A stretch of 64,000 nucleotides of DNA from assembly GCA_963839645.1 (NCBI GenBank), contig CAWIVZ010000001.1, positions 744,001 through 808,000 of the forward strand. The letters run 5' to 3'. This DNA is from PALSA-911 sp963839645 (GTDB lineage Bacteria; Pseudomonadota; Alphaproteobacteria; Acetobacterales; Acetobacteraceae). Positions within the stretch are counted from its first letter, which is position 1, and each line of letters starts with the position of its first letter. Both the position numbers and the translations under genes were made by a program. Below are positions 1 through 8,621 of this stretch, in pieces. Under the pieces are notes generated by a model, which had not been told where the DNA came from, searched no databases, and saw only the letters and a program-made list of their open reading frames with translations.

Positions 1-450
1 ATTGATCGAGGCGGCCAGCTCCACGTTCGCATCCGCCAGGCCGAGCCGGCGCGCGCGCAGGCGCACCTGCTCGATCGCCTCCTCGCCGGAGATGTACATC
101 ACCCGCCGTCCGGCACGTGCCAGGCCAGCCGCCACCTGCAGCAGCAACGTGGACTTGCCGATGCCGGGATCGCCGCCCACCAGCACCGCGGACGCCGCCA
201 CCAGCCCGCCGCCGAGCACCCGATCAAGCTCGGCGATGCCGGTCACCGCCCGCGGCGGCGGCGCGCTGCTGCCGGACAGGCCGGTGAACGCCACCTTGCG
301 CCCGGCCGCCTTCCCGCCCGCTCCGGGACGAACCTCGACCACCTCCTCGACGATCGAGTTCCATTCCTCGCAACTCTCGCAACGCCCAGCCCACTTCAGC
401 GTGACGGCGCCGCAGGACTGGCAAACAAACCGGACGGGGGGCTTGGCCAT
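1..450 (-). CDS. radA: DNA repair protein RadA, N-terminal part (cut by window edge)
   Basis: RadA is a RecA-like ATPase that helps process recombination intermediates. Translation from the ATG at 450 starts MAKPPVRFVCQSCG and carries the family's N-terminal C4 zinc finger (CQSCG, then CESC, about residues 10-30). A Walker A motif GGDPGIGKST follows near residue 95 and the YISGEE motif near residue 120. The gene runs off the left edge, so only about 150 of the usual 450-460 residues are visible. Repeat copy A lies 25 nt upstream of the start, inside the presumed leader. The ribosome binding site is not obvious. Identification is secure from the zinc finger and Walker motif together. Confidence 0.93.
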   Translation of the reverse strand, partial: MAKPPVRFVCQSCGAVTLKWAGRCESCEEWNSIVEEVVEVRPGAGGKAAGRKVAFTGLSGSSAPPPRAVTGIAELDRVLGGGLVAASAVLVGGDPGIGKSTLLLQVAAGLARAGRRVMYISGEEAIEQVRLRARRLGLADANVELAASIN

Positions 451-474
451 GCGGTCAGCTTGTCCGTGTAAGGC

Positions 475-674
475 AAGCAAGGCCAGGGGCGCTGCCCCTG
501 GACCCCGCTAAGGGCAAGCCCTTAGAACCCGCTACTTGGTTTGGGAGTGCAAGGGGGGCCAACCGTGACCTTGCGGGGTCTCGATTGGCCCCCCTTGCAC
601 TCCCAAACAAATGGATGGGTTCCAAAGGCTTGCCTTTGGCGGGGGTCCAGGGGGCAGAGCCCCTGGCCTTGCTT
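475..674. repeat. Foldback repeat, copy A
   Basis: A 200 bp element built from consecutive hairpins. The ends are inverted copies of AAGCAAGGCC. Hairpin H1 is CCAGGGGC-GCT-GCCCCTGG, followed by H2 CTAAGGGC-AA-GCCCTTAG. The central stem is 24 bp and perfect (539-562 against 585-608) around a 22 nt loop. H2' is CCAAAGGC-TT-GCCTTTGG, and a right-hand H1' closes the element. It lies between the stop codon of the secreted-protein gene (4 nt away) and the radA start. It could act as a terminator, mRNA-end stabiliser or MITE-like mobile repeat; the sequence does not decide. Confidence 0.85.
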
Positions 675-677
675 CCT

Positions 678-1259
678 TCACCACGGATTAGCCGTCAGCA
701 CCGCCTCGCCGCCGGCCGGGTCGTTCACCGTGCTGACGATCATCTGCCATTCGTGTTTGGCGCCGGCCGCGGTGTATTCCCGGTGGTGCAGCTTGCTTTC
801 CTTCGGGTCGGCCTTGTCGGCGGTGATGTCCAGTTTCACCCGGCTGTCGCGCAGAATGCGTTCGAGCTCGTTCATCACCGTCGCTCCGTCGGCGAGCGGC
901 GTGAAGGTGGAGCAGGAGCCGTTGTCCTGGGTCACCAGCACCAGCTTGCCGCCCTTCGCCGTGGCGTTGTAGACGGCGCCGGGCAGGCCATACAGGAAAT
1001 TGTCCGCCTCGTTGCCGGGCAATTCCGCAAGCCCGGCCTTTTTCACCCAGTCGCGCAGCCCATCGGGATTGCCGGCGAACTCCACGCAGCTTTTCAGGAA
1101 CAGGCCGACCACTTCTTTGGCGTTGTCTTCCGCCTGTGTCAGGTCGGCCGCGCGCGCGGGCGCGCCGGACAATGCCACGGCCAGCAATCCGCACAGCACC
1201 GGCGCTGTCCAGCGGACGGTTCTCATCGCTTTCCGCGCGCGCAATGGCGTCCTCCGCAT
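678..1259 (-). CDS. Secreted hypothetical protein
   Basis: A 193-residue protein of unknown function. A basic N-terminus and hydrophobic stretch ending in GAPARA (about residues 12-35) look like a Sec signal peptide, so a periplasmic location is inferred. The mature part holds two cysteines, one in LKSCVEF and one in NGSCSTF. The composition resembles small uncharacterised lipoprotein-like families of proteobacteria, possibly the NMCC_0638 type, which I could not verify. The start at 1259 is chosen because GGGAGGA lies 5 nt upstream; a second ATG at 1226 would remove part of the signal region. It is followed directly by repeat copy A and then radA on the same strand. Confidence 0.75.
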   Translation of the reverse strand: MRRTPLRARKAMRTVRWTAPVLCGLLAVALSGAPARAADLTQAEDNAKEVVGLFLKSCVEFAGNPDGLRDWVKKAGLAELPGNEADNFLYGLPGAVYNATAKGGKLVLVTQDNGSCSTFTPLADGATVMNELERILRDSRVKLDITADKADPKESKLHHREYTAAGAKHEWQMIVSTVNDPAGGEAVLTANPW

Positions 1260-1336
1260 CGAATCCTCCCGGGCTGTGTGGAGGTTACGCAGCGCGAAGC
1301 GATCGCGAAAGCCAATATCGGTAAATTTCTGCTTCG

Positions 1337-2113
1337 TCAGCGCCGCAATTCCATCTGGATCGGGCCCTCGCGCCGGCCGTGGGTGAACTGGTCGACCAGT
1401 TCGTTGCCGCTGTCCATCAGCCGGTCGGCCGGGCCGTTCCAGACGATCCTGCCCTTGTGGATCATCGCCGCCTGGTCGCCGATGCGCCGGGCACTGGCCA
1501 TGTCGTGGGTGATCGCCACCGCGGTGGAGCCCAGCCGCTTGACGCAATCGACGATCAGCCCGTCGATCACCGCGCCCATGATCGGGTCGAGGCCAGTGGT
1601 CGGCTCGTCGAAGAACAGGATATCGGGCCTTGCGGCGATGGCGCGCGCCAGGGCCACGCGCTTCTGCATGCCGCCGGAAAGCTCCGCCGGCGACAACTCG
1701 CCGACGCTGGCGGCAAGGCCGACCTGTTCGAGGAACTCCGCCGCGCGCGACCGTGCGTCACCGCGGGCCACCTTACCGGACGCCAGCAGCCCGAAGGCGA
1801 CGTTTTCCCAGACCGGCAGGCTGTCGAACAGGGCGCCGTTCTGGAACAGCATGCCGATCCGCGCCCGGGCCCGCGCGCGTTCCTCACGGGGCAAAGTCAG
1901 CACGTCCTGCCCGTCGATCTCGATCCGCCCGGCATCCGGCTCGATCAGGCCGAGCACGCATTTCAGCAGCACCGACTTGCCGGATCCCGATCCGCCGATC
2001 ACCACCATGGAGGTGCCGGCCGGGACGGTCAGGTCGATGCCATCGAGCACGATCTTGTCGCCGAAGGCCTTGCACACGCCGGTAAGGCGTAGCTTGGGGA
2101 TGGCCCCGCTCAT
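1337..2113 (-). CDS. mlaF: MlaF-type phospholipid ABC transporter ATPase
   Basis: ATPase of the Mla system, which moves phospholipids between the inner membrane and periplasmic carriers to keep the outer membrane asymmetric. It has 258 residues, the usual size. Walker A GGSGSGKS is at about 40-47, signature LSGGMQKR at about 145-152, and Walker B LFFDEPTTGLDP follows. It overlaps the upstream mlaE by 4 nt (ATGA), so the two are co-translated. No MlaD, MlaC or MlaB gene follows; the next gene on this strand is an unrelated secreted protein, so the substrate-binding parts must lie elsewhere. Ttg2A-like naming is equally valid. Confidence 0.92.
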   Translation of the reverse strand: MSGAIPKLRLTGVCKAFGDKIVLDGIDLTVPAGTSMVVIGGSGSGKSVLLKCVLGLIEPDAGRIEIDGQDVLTLPREERARARARIGMLFQNGALFDSLPVWENVAFGLLASGKVARGDARSRAAEFLEQVGLAASVGELSPAELSGGMQKRVALARAIAARPDILFFDEPTTGLDPIMGAVIDGLIVDCVKRLGSTAVAITHDMASARRIGDQAAMIHKGRIVWNGPADRLMDSGNELVDQFTHGRREGPIQMELRR

Positions 2114-2898
2114 CGGGCGAAAAACATTTCGGTCAGCACATAGTCAAAGGCCAGGATCAGGATGGACGCGGCGACGACAGCGGCGGTCGTGGCCGCCCCC
2201 ACGCCCTGGGCGCCGCCCTTGCTGTTATACCCCTGGTAGCAACCCATCAGCGCGATCAGGAAGCCGAACACCGCGGCCTTCGCCAGGCCCGAGGCGACGT
2301 CCATGGTCTCGACGAAGTTCATCGTCCGGGTCAGGTAGTTGCCGGAGTTGAAGCCGAGCTTGACGGTGGAGATCAGGAACCCGCCCAGCACGCCCAGGAT
2401 GTCCGCCACCACCACCAGCAGCGGCAGCGCGATGGTGCCGGCCAGCAGGCGGGGGGCCACGAGGTATTTCATCGGGTTGGTGGACAGCGTGCTCAGCGCG
2501 TCGATCTGGTCGGTCACCCGCATGGTGCCGATCTCCGCCGCCATGGCGGCGCCGACGCGCCCGGCCACCATCAGCCCGGCCAGCACCGGGCCGAGTTCGC
2601 GCGTCACCGACAGCACCACCACGTTCGCCACCGCGCCCTCGGCGGAGAAGCGGGAGAACCCGGTATAGGATTGCAGCGCGAGAACCATGCCGGTGAAGAT
2701 CGCGGTCAGCGCCACCACCGGCAGGGAGAAGTAGCCGATCTCCAGCAAGGCCGACAGGAACAGCCGGCCGTAGAACGGCGGGCGGAAGATGTGCGAAACG
2801 CCGCTGGCCGCGAACAGGGTCACCCGCCCGGTCACCCGGCAGGCATCGATCACCGCGCGGCCGGTCGCGGCCACGGCGTCGAGCAGGCGGCCCATCAT
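2110..2898 (-). CDS. mlaE: MlaE-type phospholipid ABC transporter permease
   Basis: Inner-membrane permease of the Mla phospholipid system (MlaE/DUF140 family), 262 residues with about five to six hydrophobic segments. Family landmarks are visible: the conserved ELGPVLAGLMVAGRVGAAMAAEIG-type block, here split as TRELGPVLAGL and AGRVGAAMAAEIG, followed by QIDAL. It overlaps alr upstream and mlaF downstream, each by ATGA, making a tight alr-mlaE-mlaF unit. With mlaF it forms the membrane core of the transporter. Confidence 0.92.
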   Translation of the reverse strand: MMGRLLDAVAATGRAVIDACRVTGRVTLFAASGVSHIFRPPFYGRLFLSALLEIGYFSLPVVALTAIFTGMVLALQSYTGFSRFSAEGAVANVVVLSVTRELGPVLAGLMVAGRVGAAMAAEIGTMRVTDQIDALSTLSTNPMKYLVAPRLLAGTIALPLLVVVADILGVLGGFLISTVKLGFNSGNYLTRTMNFVETMDVASGLAKAAVFGFLIALMGCYQGYNSKGGAQGVGAATTAAVVAASILILAFDYVLTEMFFAR

Positions 2899-4024
2899 GA
2901 CCTGTAGAGGCGGGCGAAGCGCCGGCCGAGCGAGGTCAGCACCTCGTAGCCGTTGGTTCCCGCCGCCGCCGCCACGTCGTCGGGGGAACGGGCCGGGCCG
3001 ATCAGTTCCAGCCAGGCACCGGGAAGCAACGCCGGGTGGTCGGTCGCGTCGAACGTCGTAAGATCCATGGACACACGCCCTACCAGCGGGACGGGCCTGC
3101 CGTCAAAGAGCGCGTGGCCGTGCCCGGAATGGCTGCGCGTGCCACCCATCGGCATAGCCGATCGCCGCGGTGGCGATCCGGCTGGGGCGGGGCGCGGTCC
3201 AGGTGGCGTTGTAGCCGACGCTCGCCCCGGCGGGGATTTCCCGCACCGACAGCACGCGCGTGCGCAGGCGAACCACGGGACGCATCGGGTTGGCCGATCC
3301 GGGGGTGGGGTTGATGCCGTACAGCGCGGCACCCGGCCGCGCGAGTTCGGACCCCCAGCCGGAGCCGAGGAATATGCCGGAGGAATTGGCCATGCTGCGC
3401 GGCGCCGGCGGCAGGTGCGCGCAGGCGGCGGCGAAGCGCGCGCGCTGGGCCTCGTTGACCGGCTCATCCGGCACCTCGGAAGCGACCAGATGGGTCATCA
3501 CGTAGGCCAGCGCTTATGCCGTCCAGGCGCGAAGGGATCGTCGCGCAGGGCGGCGAGGCCCGGCGCGTCCAGTCCCGAGCCGGGACATGCCGGTGTCGAT
3601 ATGCAGGATCGCCGGCAGCATTTTTCCAATGCGGCGGGCCTGGCTGGCCCAGGCGTCGATTTCCGCGAGAGAGCCCAGCACGGGCGTCAGGCCGTGCGCG
3701 ACATACGCCGCCTCGCTGCCCGGGATCAGGCCGTTCAGCACGCCGACCAGCGACCCCGGCGCCAGCTTCGCGGATCGCCAGCGCCTCCTGCAGATGCGCC
3801 ACGAAGAAATGCCGGCAGCCGGCCGCGTGCAGAACCGGAACCACGGCAGCCGCGCCGAGCCCATACGCGTCCGCCTTCACCACCCCGGCGACCGGGCCGG
3901 ACGGATGGTGCTCGCCCAGGGTCCGCCAGTTGGCCGCAATGGCGGCAAGGTCGATTTCCAGCACGGCCCCGGCGTGGGATTCGGGGGGCGGGCCCAAATC
4001 TATCGCCTCCGCGTCAGTCGCCAT
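2895..4024 (-). CDS. alr: Alanine racemase, broken by five single-base shifts in this sequence
   Basis: PLP enzyme converting L-alanine to D-alanine for peptidoglycan. Pieces in successive frames give the whole protein: the VVKADAYGLGA motif with the PLP-binding lysine (about residue 50), HIDTGMSRLG, then GGxLYGINP-type GAALYGINP, GYADG and the C-terminal GRVSMDL with EVLTSLG. Removing one base near each of 3769, 3573, 3532, 3514 and 3140 restores one 370-residue frame. The start overlaps the dnaB end by 11 nt and the stop overlaps mlaE by 4 nt. Five insertions in 1.1 kb is the densest cluster in the window. Sequencing error is the likeliest cause, since the operon overlaps are intact; a true pseudogene is possible only if a second racemase exists. 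Confidence 0.88.
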
Positions 4025-5511
4025 TTGGCGAGTGGGTCTGGTCCAGGTCGGCGAAGCGGGTGAACTCGCCCTCGAAGAACAGGTCGATCTTGCCGGTGGG
4101 GCCGTGGCGCTGCTTGGCCAGGATCAGCTCGGCCTTGTTGTGCGCCAGGTTCATCTTCTTCTGCCAGTCGTCCATCGCGTTGTGGAACTTGTCGTTATGG
4201 TCGAAGGCAACCTCCTTCGGCATCTTCTGCTCCAGGTAGTACTCGTCGCGGTAGACGAACATCACCGAATCCGCGTCCTGCTCGATGGTGCCCGATTCGC
4301 GCAGGTCCGATAGCTGCGGACGCTTGTCCTCGCGGCTTTCCACCTGTCTGCGACAGCTGCGACAGCGCCAGCACCGGCACCGCCAGTTCCTTGGCGATGG
4401 CCTTCAGGCCCTGGGTGATCTGGCTGACCTCCAGCACCCGGTTCTCCGGCCGCGTGCCGACCGACGGGCGCATCAGCTGCAGGTAATCGACCACGACCAG
4501 CGACAGCCCCTTGGTGCGCTGCAGCCGGCGGCATCGCGTGCGCATGGCCGACAGCGTGATGGCCGGGGTGTCGTCGATTTCCATCGGCAGGGAGCCGATC
4601 TCCCGGCTGACCTGGACGAACCGGTCGAAATCCTTCTGCGAGATGTCGCCGCGGCGGATGCGGTCGCCCGATACCCGCGCCTGCTCCGACAGCAGACGGA
4701 TGGCGAGCTGCTCGGCGCTCATTTCCAGCGAGAAGATCGCCACCGTGCCCTTCGGCCGGGCGTCCGGGTCGATCGCGCGGGCGGCGTCGAGCAGCGATTT
4801 CGCCGCGCCGTAGGCGATCTTGGTGGCGAGCGCGGTTTTGCCCATCGCCGGGCGGCCGGCCAGGATCATCAGATCGGACGGATGCAGGCCGCCGGTCTTG
4901 ATGTCGTAGTCGCGCAGGCCGGTGGACAGGCCGGACACGCCGCCGGGGTTGGTGAAGGCGCGGTTCGCCCCCTGGATCGCCAGGGTCAGGGCCTTCTCGA
5001 AGGTCACGAAGCCGGTGCCGGTGTCGCCTTCCTTGGCCAGGTTGAACAGCGACTGCTCGGCGAACTCGATCTGCTGCTTGCCGTCCAGCTCCGCTTCCGC
5101 GCCGAAGGCGTTGTTGACCACCGTCTCGCCGATATCGATCAGCTGGCGGCGCAGCCAGGCGTCGTGAATGGCGCGGCCGTATTCGCCGGCATTGATGATG
5201 CCGACCATGGCCGACAGCAATTGCGCCAGGTACGGCACGCCGCCGACCTCGTCGAGGATGCCGGCATGCTCGAACTCGGCCTTCAGCGTGACACCGTCGG
5301 CGAGCTGCCCGGCCTCGATCCGCCGGGCGATGGCCTGGTAGATCCGGCCATGCACGGGATCGACGAAATGCTCGGGGGCGAGGAATTCCGACACCCGCTC
5401 ATAGGCGCGGTTGTTGGCCAGCAGGGCGCCGAGCAGCGCCTGCTCCGCCTGGGTGTTGGAGGGGGGGAGGCGCTGGGACAGGCCCAGGAGTGGCGAATCG
5501 AAGGAGTTCAT
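4014..5511 (-). CDS. dnaB: Replicative DNA helicase DnaB, one frameshift near 4348
   Basis: Hexameric helicase at the replication fork. The N-terminal domain begins PPSNTQAEQALLGALL. The RecA-like domain has Walker A AGRPAMGKT near residue 220, FSLEMSAEQLAIRLL, and the VVDYLQLM Walker B strand near residue 370. After ALSQLS one extra base (near 4348) breaks the frame; the expected continuation RQVESREDKRP lies in the next frame and runs to the stop at 4014. A total of about 498 residues is normal. DnaB is essential, so this break is almost certainly a sequence error. The ATG at 5511 is preferred because AGGA lies 8 nt upstream; 5520 is an alternative. Confidence 0.93.
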
Positions 5512-5591
5512 CGCGGACATCCTACGCCCGTTCCGCCGCACATGCGCCTGTGGATAACGGGGTACACGGGGACAGCCGCGGTCCGGAGCGA

Positions 5592-6518
5592 TTAAGCCGA
5601 AAAGCGTGCCCTCAACCACGCACAGGCTTCCTTCACCGCGGCGCGGGTGGTGTCGATCCGGTCGTACCAGAAGAAGAAGCCGTGGTTCATCCCGTCGTAG
5701 CGGACCACCCGGGTCGGTACCCCGGCGGCGATCAGGCGGCTGGCATACAGCTCCCCCTCGTCGCGCAGCGGGTCGTATTCCGCGGTCTGCACGAAGGCCG
5801 GCGGCAGGCCGGCCAGACTTTCGGCGCGCAGCGGGGAGACATGCGGATTGGCGGCATCCGCCTGATTTCCGAGATAGTGGTTCCAGAACCAGATCATGCC
5901 GTCCCGCGTCAGGCCGTAGCCCTCGGCGTTGTCGCGGTAGGACGCGTTGTTCGTGTCCGCGTCGGTCACCGGATAGATCAGCAGCTGCGCGCACAGCGCC
6001 GGTCCGCCCTCGTCGCGCACCCGCAGCGCGGTGACCGCCGCGAGGTTGCCGCCGGCGCTGTCGCCGGCGAGCGCGATGCGGGCCGGATCGGCGTCGAGCT
6101 CCGCCGCGTGGGCAGCGGCCCAGCGCGTGGCGGCCAGGCAGTCATCGGGGCCGGCGGGGAATTTGTGCTCGGGGGCGAGGCGGTAATCGACCGAAACCAC
6201 CACAGCGCCGCTGCCGGCGCAGAGATGCCGGCACATCGTGTCGTGCGTGTCGAGCGAGCAAATGACAAAACCGCTGCCGTGGAAGAACACGATCAGCGGG
6301 AACGGGCCTTTGCCCTTGGGCGTGTAGATCCGCAGCTTCAGCTCGCCGCCGGGCCCGGCGATCGCGCGGTCCACGATGTCGCCCACCGGCACCCGGCGCC
6401 CGCCGAGCGCCAAACGCTTCTCCGAGCCGGCGCGAACGACATCGACTGGCAAGGTATGCATCGGCGGCAGGTCTGCGACTTCATCGAGCATGGCCTGAAC
6501 CTGCGGATCGACGGGCAT
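5592..6518 (-). CDS. Alpha/beta hydrolase, HSL-type esterase
   Basis: A 308-residue carboxylesterase of the hormone-sensitive-lipase group, probably cytoplasmic because no signal peptide is present. Visible motifs are FFHGSGFV for the oxyanion hole (a variant of the usual HGGG), GDSAGGN with the nucleophile serine at about residue 160, the AEYDPLRDEG acid region, and GMNHGFF with the catalytic histidine. The start at 6518 is chosen for GGGGAG 9 nt upstream. It lies alone on the minus strand, downstream of the divergent uppP. The substrate is unknown; short-chain esters would be typical. Confidence 0.85.
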   Translation of the reverse strand: MPVDPQVQAMLDEVADLPPMHTLPVDVVRAGSEKRLALGGRRVPVGDIVDRAIAGPGGELKLRIYTPKGKGPFPLIVFFHGSGFVICSLDTHDTMCRHLCAGSGAVVVSVDYRLAPEHKFPAGPDDCLAATRWAAAHAAELDADPARIALAGDSAGGNLAAVTALRVRDEGGPALCAQLLIYPVTDADTNNASYRDNAEGYGLTRDGMIWFWNHYLGNQADAANPHVSPLRAESLAGLPPAFVQTAEYDPLRDEGELYASRLIAAGVPTRVVRYDGMNHGFFFWYDRIDTTRAAVKEACAWLRARFSA

Positions 6519-6646
6519 GGCTGTGTTCTCCCCTTCTTCGGGACGGAAGAAGCGGCCAGGCATGGCCAGCCTGTCAAGTTCGGGCGTCAACGGTTGGCGC
6601 GGCTACGGCACGGCAGGCTATGTCGGCCCAGACAAGGGAGTTGACG

Positions 6647-7453
6647 ATGACGGACACCGTAACCCTGCTGCAGGCGGCGTTTCTCGGGCTGGTCGAGGGG
6701 TTGACCGAATTCATTCCCGTGTCCTCCACCGGCCATCTGATCCTGCTGGTCGATCTGCTCGGCTTCCAGGGTCCGGCGGGCAAGGTGTTCGAGATCGTGA
6801 TCCAGCTGGGCGCCATCCTCGCCATTCTGGTGGCCTATGCGCCGACGCTGTGGGATGTGGTGGTGCGGGTTCCCACGGAACCCGGCGCCAGGCGGTTCGT
6901 CCTGGCGGTGATCCTGGCGTTCCTGCCGGCGGCGGTGGTCGGGGCGCTGGCGCATGACTTCATAAAATCGGTGCTCTTCTCCGCCTGGGTGGTGTCGGTC
7001 GCGCTGATCGTCGGCGGCATCGCGATCCTGCTGATCGAACGTCTCCGTCCGCCTCCCGTTCATGATCGTATCGAGGATTTCTCCCCCCGCCTGTCGCTGG
7101 GCATCGGGGCATTTCAGGTGCTGGCGATGATACCCGGTGTGTCCCGGTCCGGGGCCACCATCATGGGCTCGCTGATGATGGGGGTGGACCGCAGGACGGC
7201 GACCCTGTTCTCGTTCTTCCTTGCCATCCCGACAATGCTGGGCGCGACGGTCTACGACCTCTACAAGAACCGCCACACGCTGGATTTCAGCGGCGCCACG
7301 GTCATCGCCGTCGGCTTTGTCGTGGCGTTCCTGGCCGCGCTTCTGGTGGTGCGCTGGCTGGTCGGTTTCGTCAGCCGGCACGGCTTCGGGGTGTTTGCCT
7401 GGTACCGGATCGCGCTGGGCATCGTGATGCTCGTCATCCTGTCCACCCGCTGA
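6647..7453 (+). CDS. uppP: Undecaprenyl-diphosphatase
   Basis: Membrane phosphatase (BacA/UppP family) that recycles undecaprenyl diphosphate to the lipid carrier used for peptidoglycan and other envelope polymers; loss causes bacitracin sensitivity in many bacteria. It has 268 residues with about eight hydrophobic segments. The family motifs EGLTEFIPVSSTGH (about residues 17-30) and PGVSRSGATI (about 170) are both intact. The ATG at 6647 is preferred because AGGGAG lies 6 nt before it; an upstream in-frame ATG at 6620 lacks such a site. It is monocistronic by appearance. Confidence 0.96.
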   Translation: MTDTVTLLQAAFLGLVEGLTEFIPVSSTGHLILLVDLLGFQGPAGKVFEIVIQLGAILAILVAYAPTLWDVVVRVPTEPGARRFVLAVILAFLPAAVVGALAHDFIKSVLFSAWVVSVALIVGGIAILLIERLRPPPVHDRIEDFSPRLSLGIGAFQVLAMIPGVSRSGATIMGSLMMGVDRRTATLFSFFLAIPTMLGATVYDLYKNRHTLDFSGATVIAVGFVVAFLAALLVVRWLVGFVSRHGFGVFAWYRIALGIVMLVILSTR

Positions 7454-7537
7454 CCGCGCGCCATGGCCGCGCGCCGGTTGCGGCCCGCCTCCCGGCGAAA
7501 TAGCATCCGGGCAGAAACGCACCGAGGAAACCTCCCG

Positions 7538-8264
7538 ATGTCCCAAGCCGTCGTCTCCGAGCTCGCGCCGACCGGCGTGCTGCGTGCCGCCATCAACATG
7601 GGGAACTTCCTGCTGGTCACCGGCCGCACTCGCTCCGGCGACCCCGATGGCGTGTCTCCCGACATGGCCCGCGCGATCGCGGATAAGCTGGGGGTGCCGG
7701 TGAAATACGTGCCGTTCGAGCGCCCGAGCGGCCTGGCGGACGCCGCCGGCACCAATGTCTGGGACATCGGCCTGATCGGCGCGGAACCGGCGCGGGCGGA
7801 GAAGATCGCCTTCACCGCCGCCTATGTGGAGATCGAGGCGACCTATCTGGTGCCGCCGGGCTCGCCGCTGCAGAGCATCGCCGATGTCGACCGGACCGGC
7901 ATCCGCATCGCGGTGACGGCGGGCAGCGCCTACGACCTCTGGCTGGATCGCAACATCAAGAACGCGACGCTGGTGCGCTCCAACCCGCAGCGCAGCGCCT
8001 GGCAGCAATTCACCGAGGACAAGACTGGAAGCCTATGCCGGCCTGCGGCCGGGCCTGCTGTCGGATGTGGGGAAATTGCCGGGCTCGCGCATTCTGGACG
8101 GGCAGTTCACCGCCGTGCAGCAGGCGATCGGCACGTCGAGGGCCAACACGGCCGGGGCGGCATTCCTGCGGGACTTCGTCGAGCAGGCGAAAGCCTCCGG
8201 CTTCGTTGCCAGCCTGATCGAGAAGCACCATGTGAAAGGCCTGTCCGTCGCGCCACCGGCCTGA
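7538..8264 (+). CDS. Family 3 solute-binding-like protein, one frameshift near 8024
   Basis: Resembles periplasmic amino-acid-binding proteins of ABC importers (SBP family 3), with GVLRAAINMGN at the start, PDGVSPDMARAIADKLGV and WDIGLIGAEPARAEKIAF in the middle. No signal peptide is visible, so export is doubtful; similar signal-less proteins occur in this family. One extra base near 8024 breaks the frame after FTEDK; the continuation LEAYAGLRPGLLSD lies in the next frame and ends at 8264, giving about 241 residues. GAGGAAA precedes the ATG. No permease or ATPase gene is adjacent, so it is an orphan. Confidence 0.78.
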
Positions 8265-8314
8265 GACGGCGGCCGGCGGCTTTCCCCGTGTCCCCGGCAG
8301 TGGAGAACCAACGC

Positions 8315-8596
8315 ATGAAGGCCACCCTGAACGGCCACGTCATCGCCGAGAGCGCCGATATCGTCGAGACCGGCGGCTATGCCTATTTCCCCGCCGCGGC
8401 CGTGCGGCTGGACTGGCTCGACAAATCGCCGAAGACCACATCGGATCGCGCCTGTCCGCACGGCGTGCAGTTTTACGATGTCGTGATCGACGGCGCCCGG
8501 CATGAACGCGCCGCCTGGTCGTACGAGGCGCCGCGCCCTTCCATGCAGTCCGTCGGCGGGCGGTTCGGTTTCTGGGAAGACGTCGCGGTCGGCTGA
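8315..8596 (+). CDS. DUF427 domain protein
   Basis: A 93-residue protein of the DUF427 family, whose members are small single-domain beta-rich proteins of unsettled function. Characteristic elements are VIAESADIVETGGYAYFP, then YFPAAAVRLDWL and the C-terminal WSYEAPRP with FWEDVAV. No membrane segment or signal is present. It lies 50 nt after the orphan solute-binding gene and converges with the ABC-F gene 25 nt further on. Its function cannot be inferred from the neighbours. Confidence 0.85.
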   Translation: MKATLNGHVIAESADIVETGGYAYFPAAAVRLDWLDKSPKTTSDRACPHGVQFYDVVIDGARHERAAWSYEAPRPSMQSVGGRFGFWEDVAVG

Positions 8597-8621
8597 CGAG
8601 CCGGGATCAGGCGCCCTGGGA

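Noticed and set aside
475..674. CRISPR-like array in the repeat copies
   Set aside because: There is one copy per locus, inverted rather than direct arrangement, and no spacer series or cas genes.
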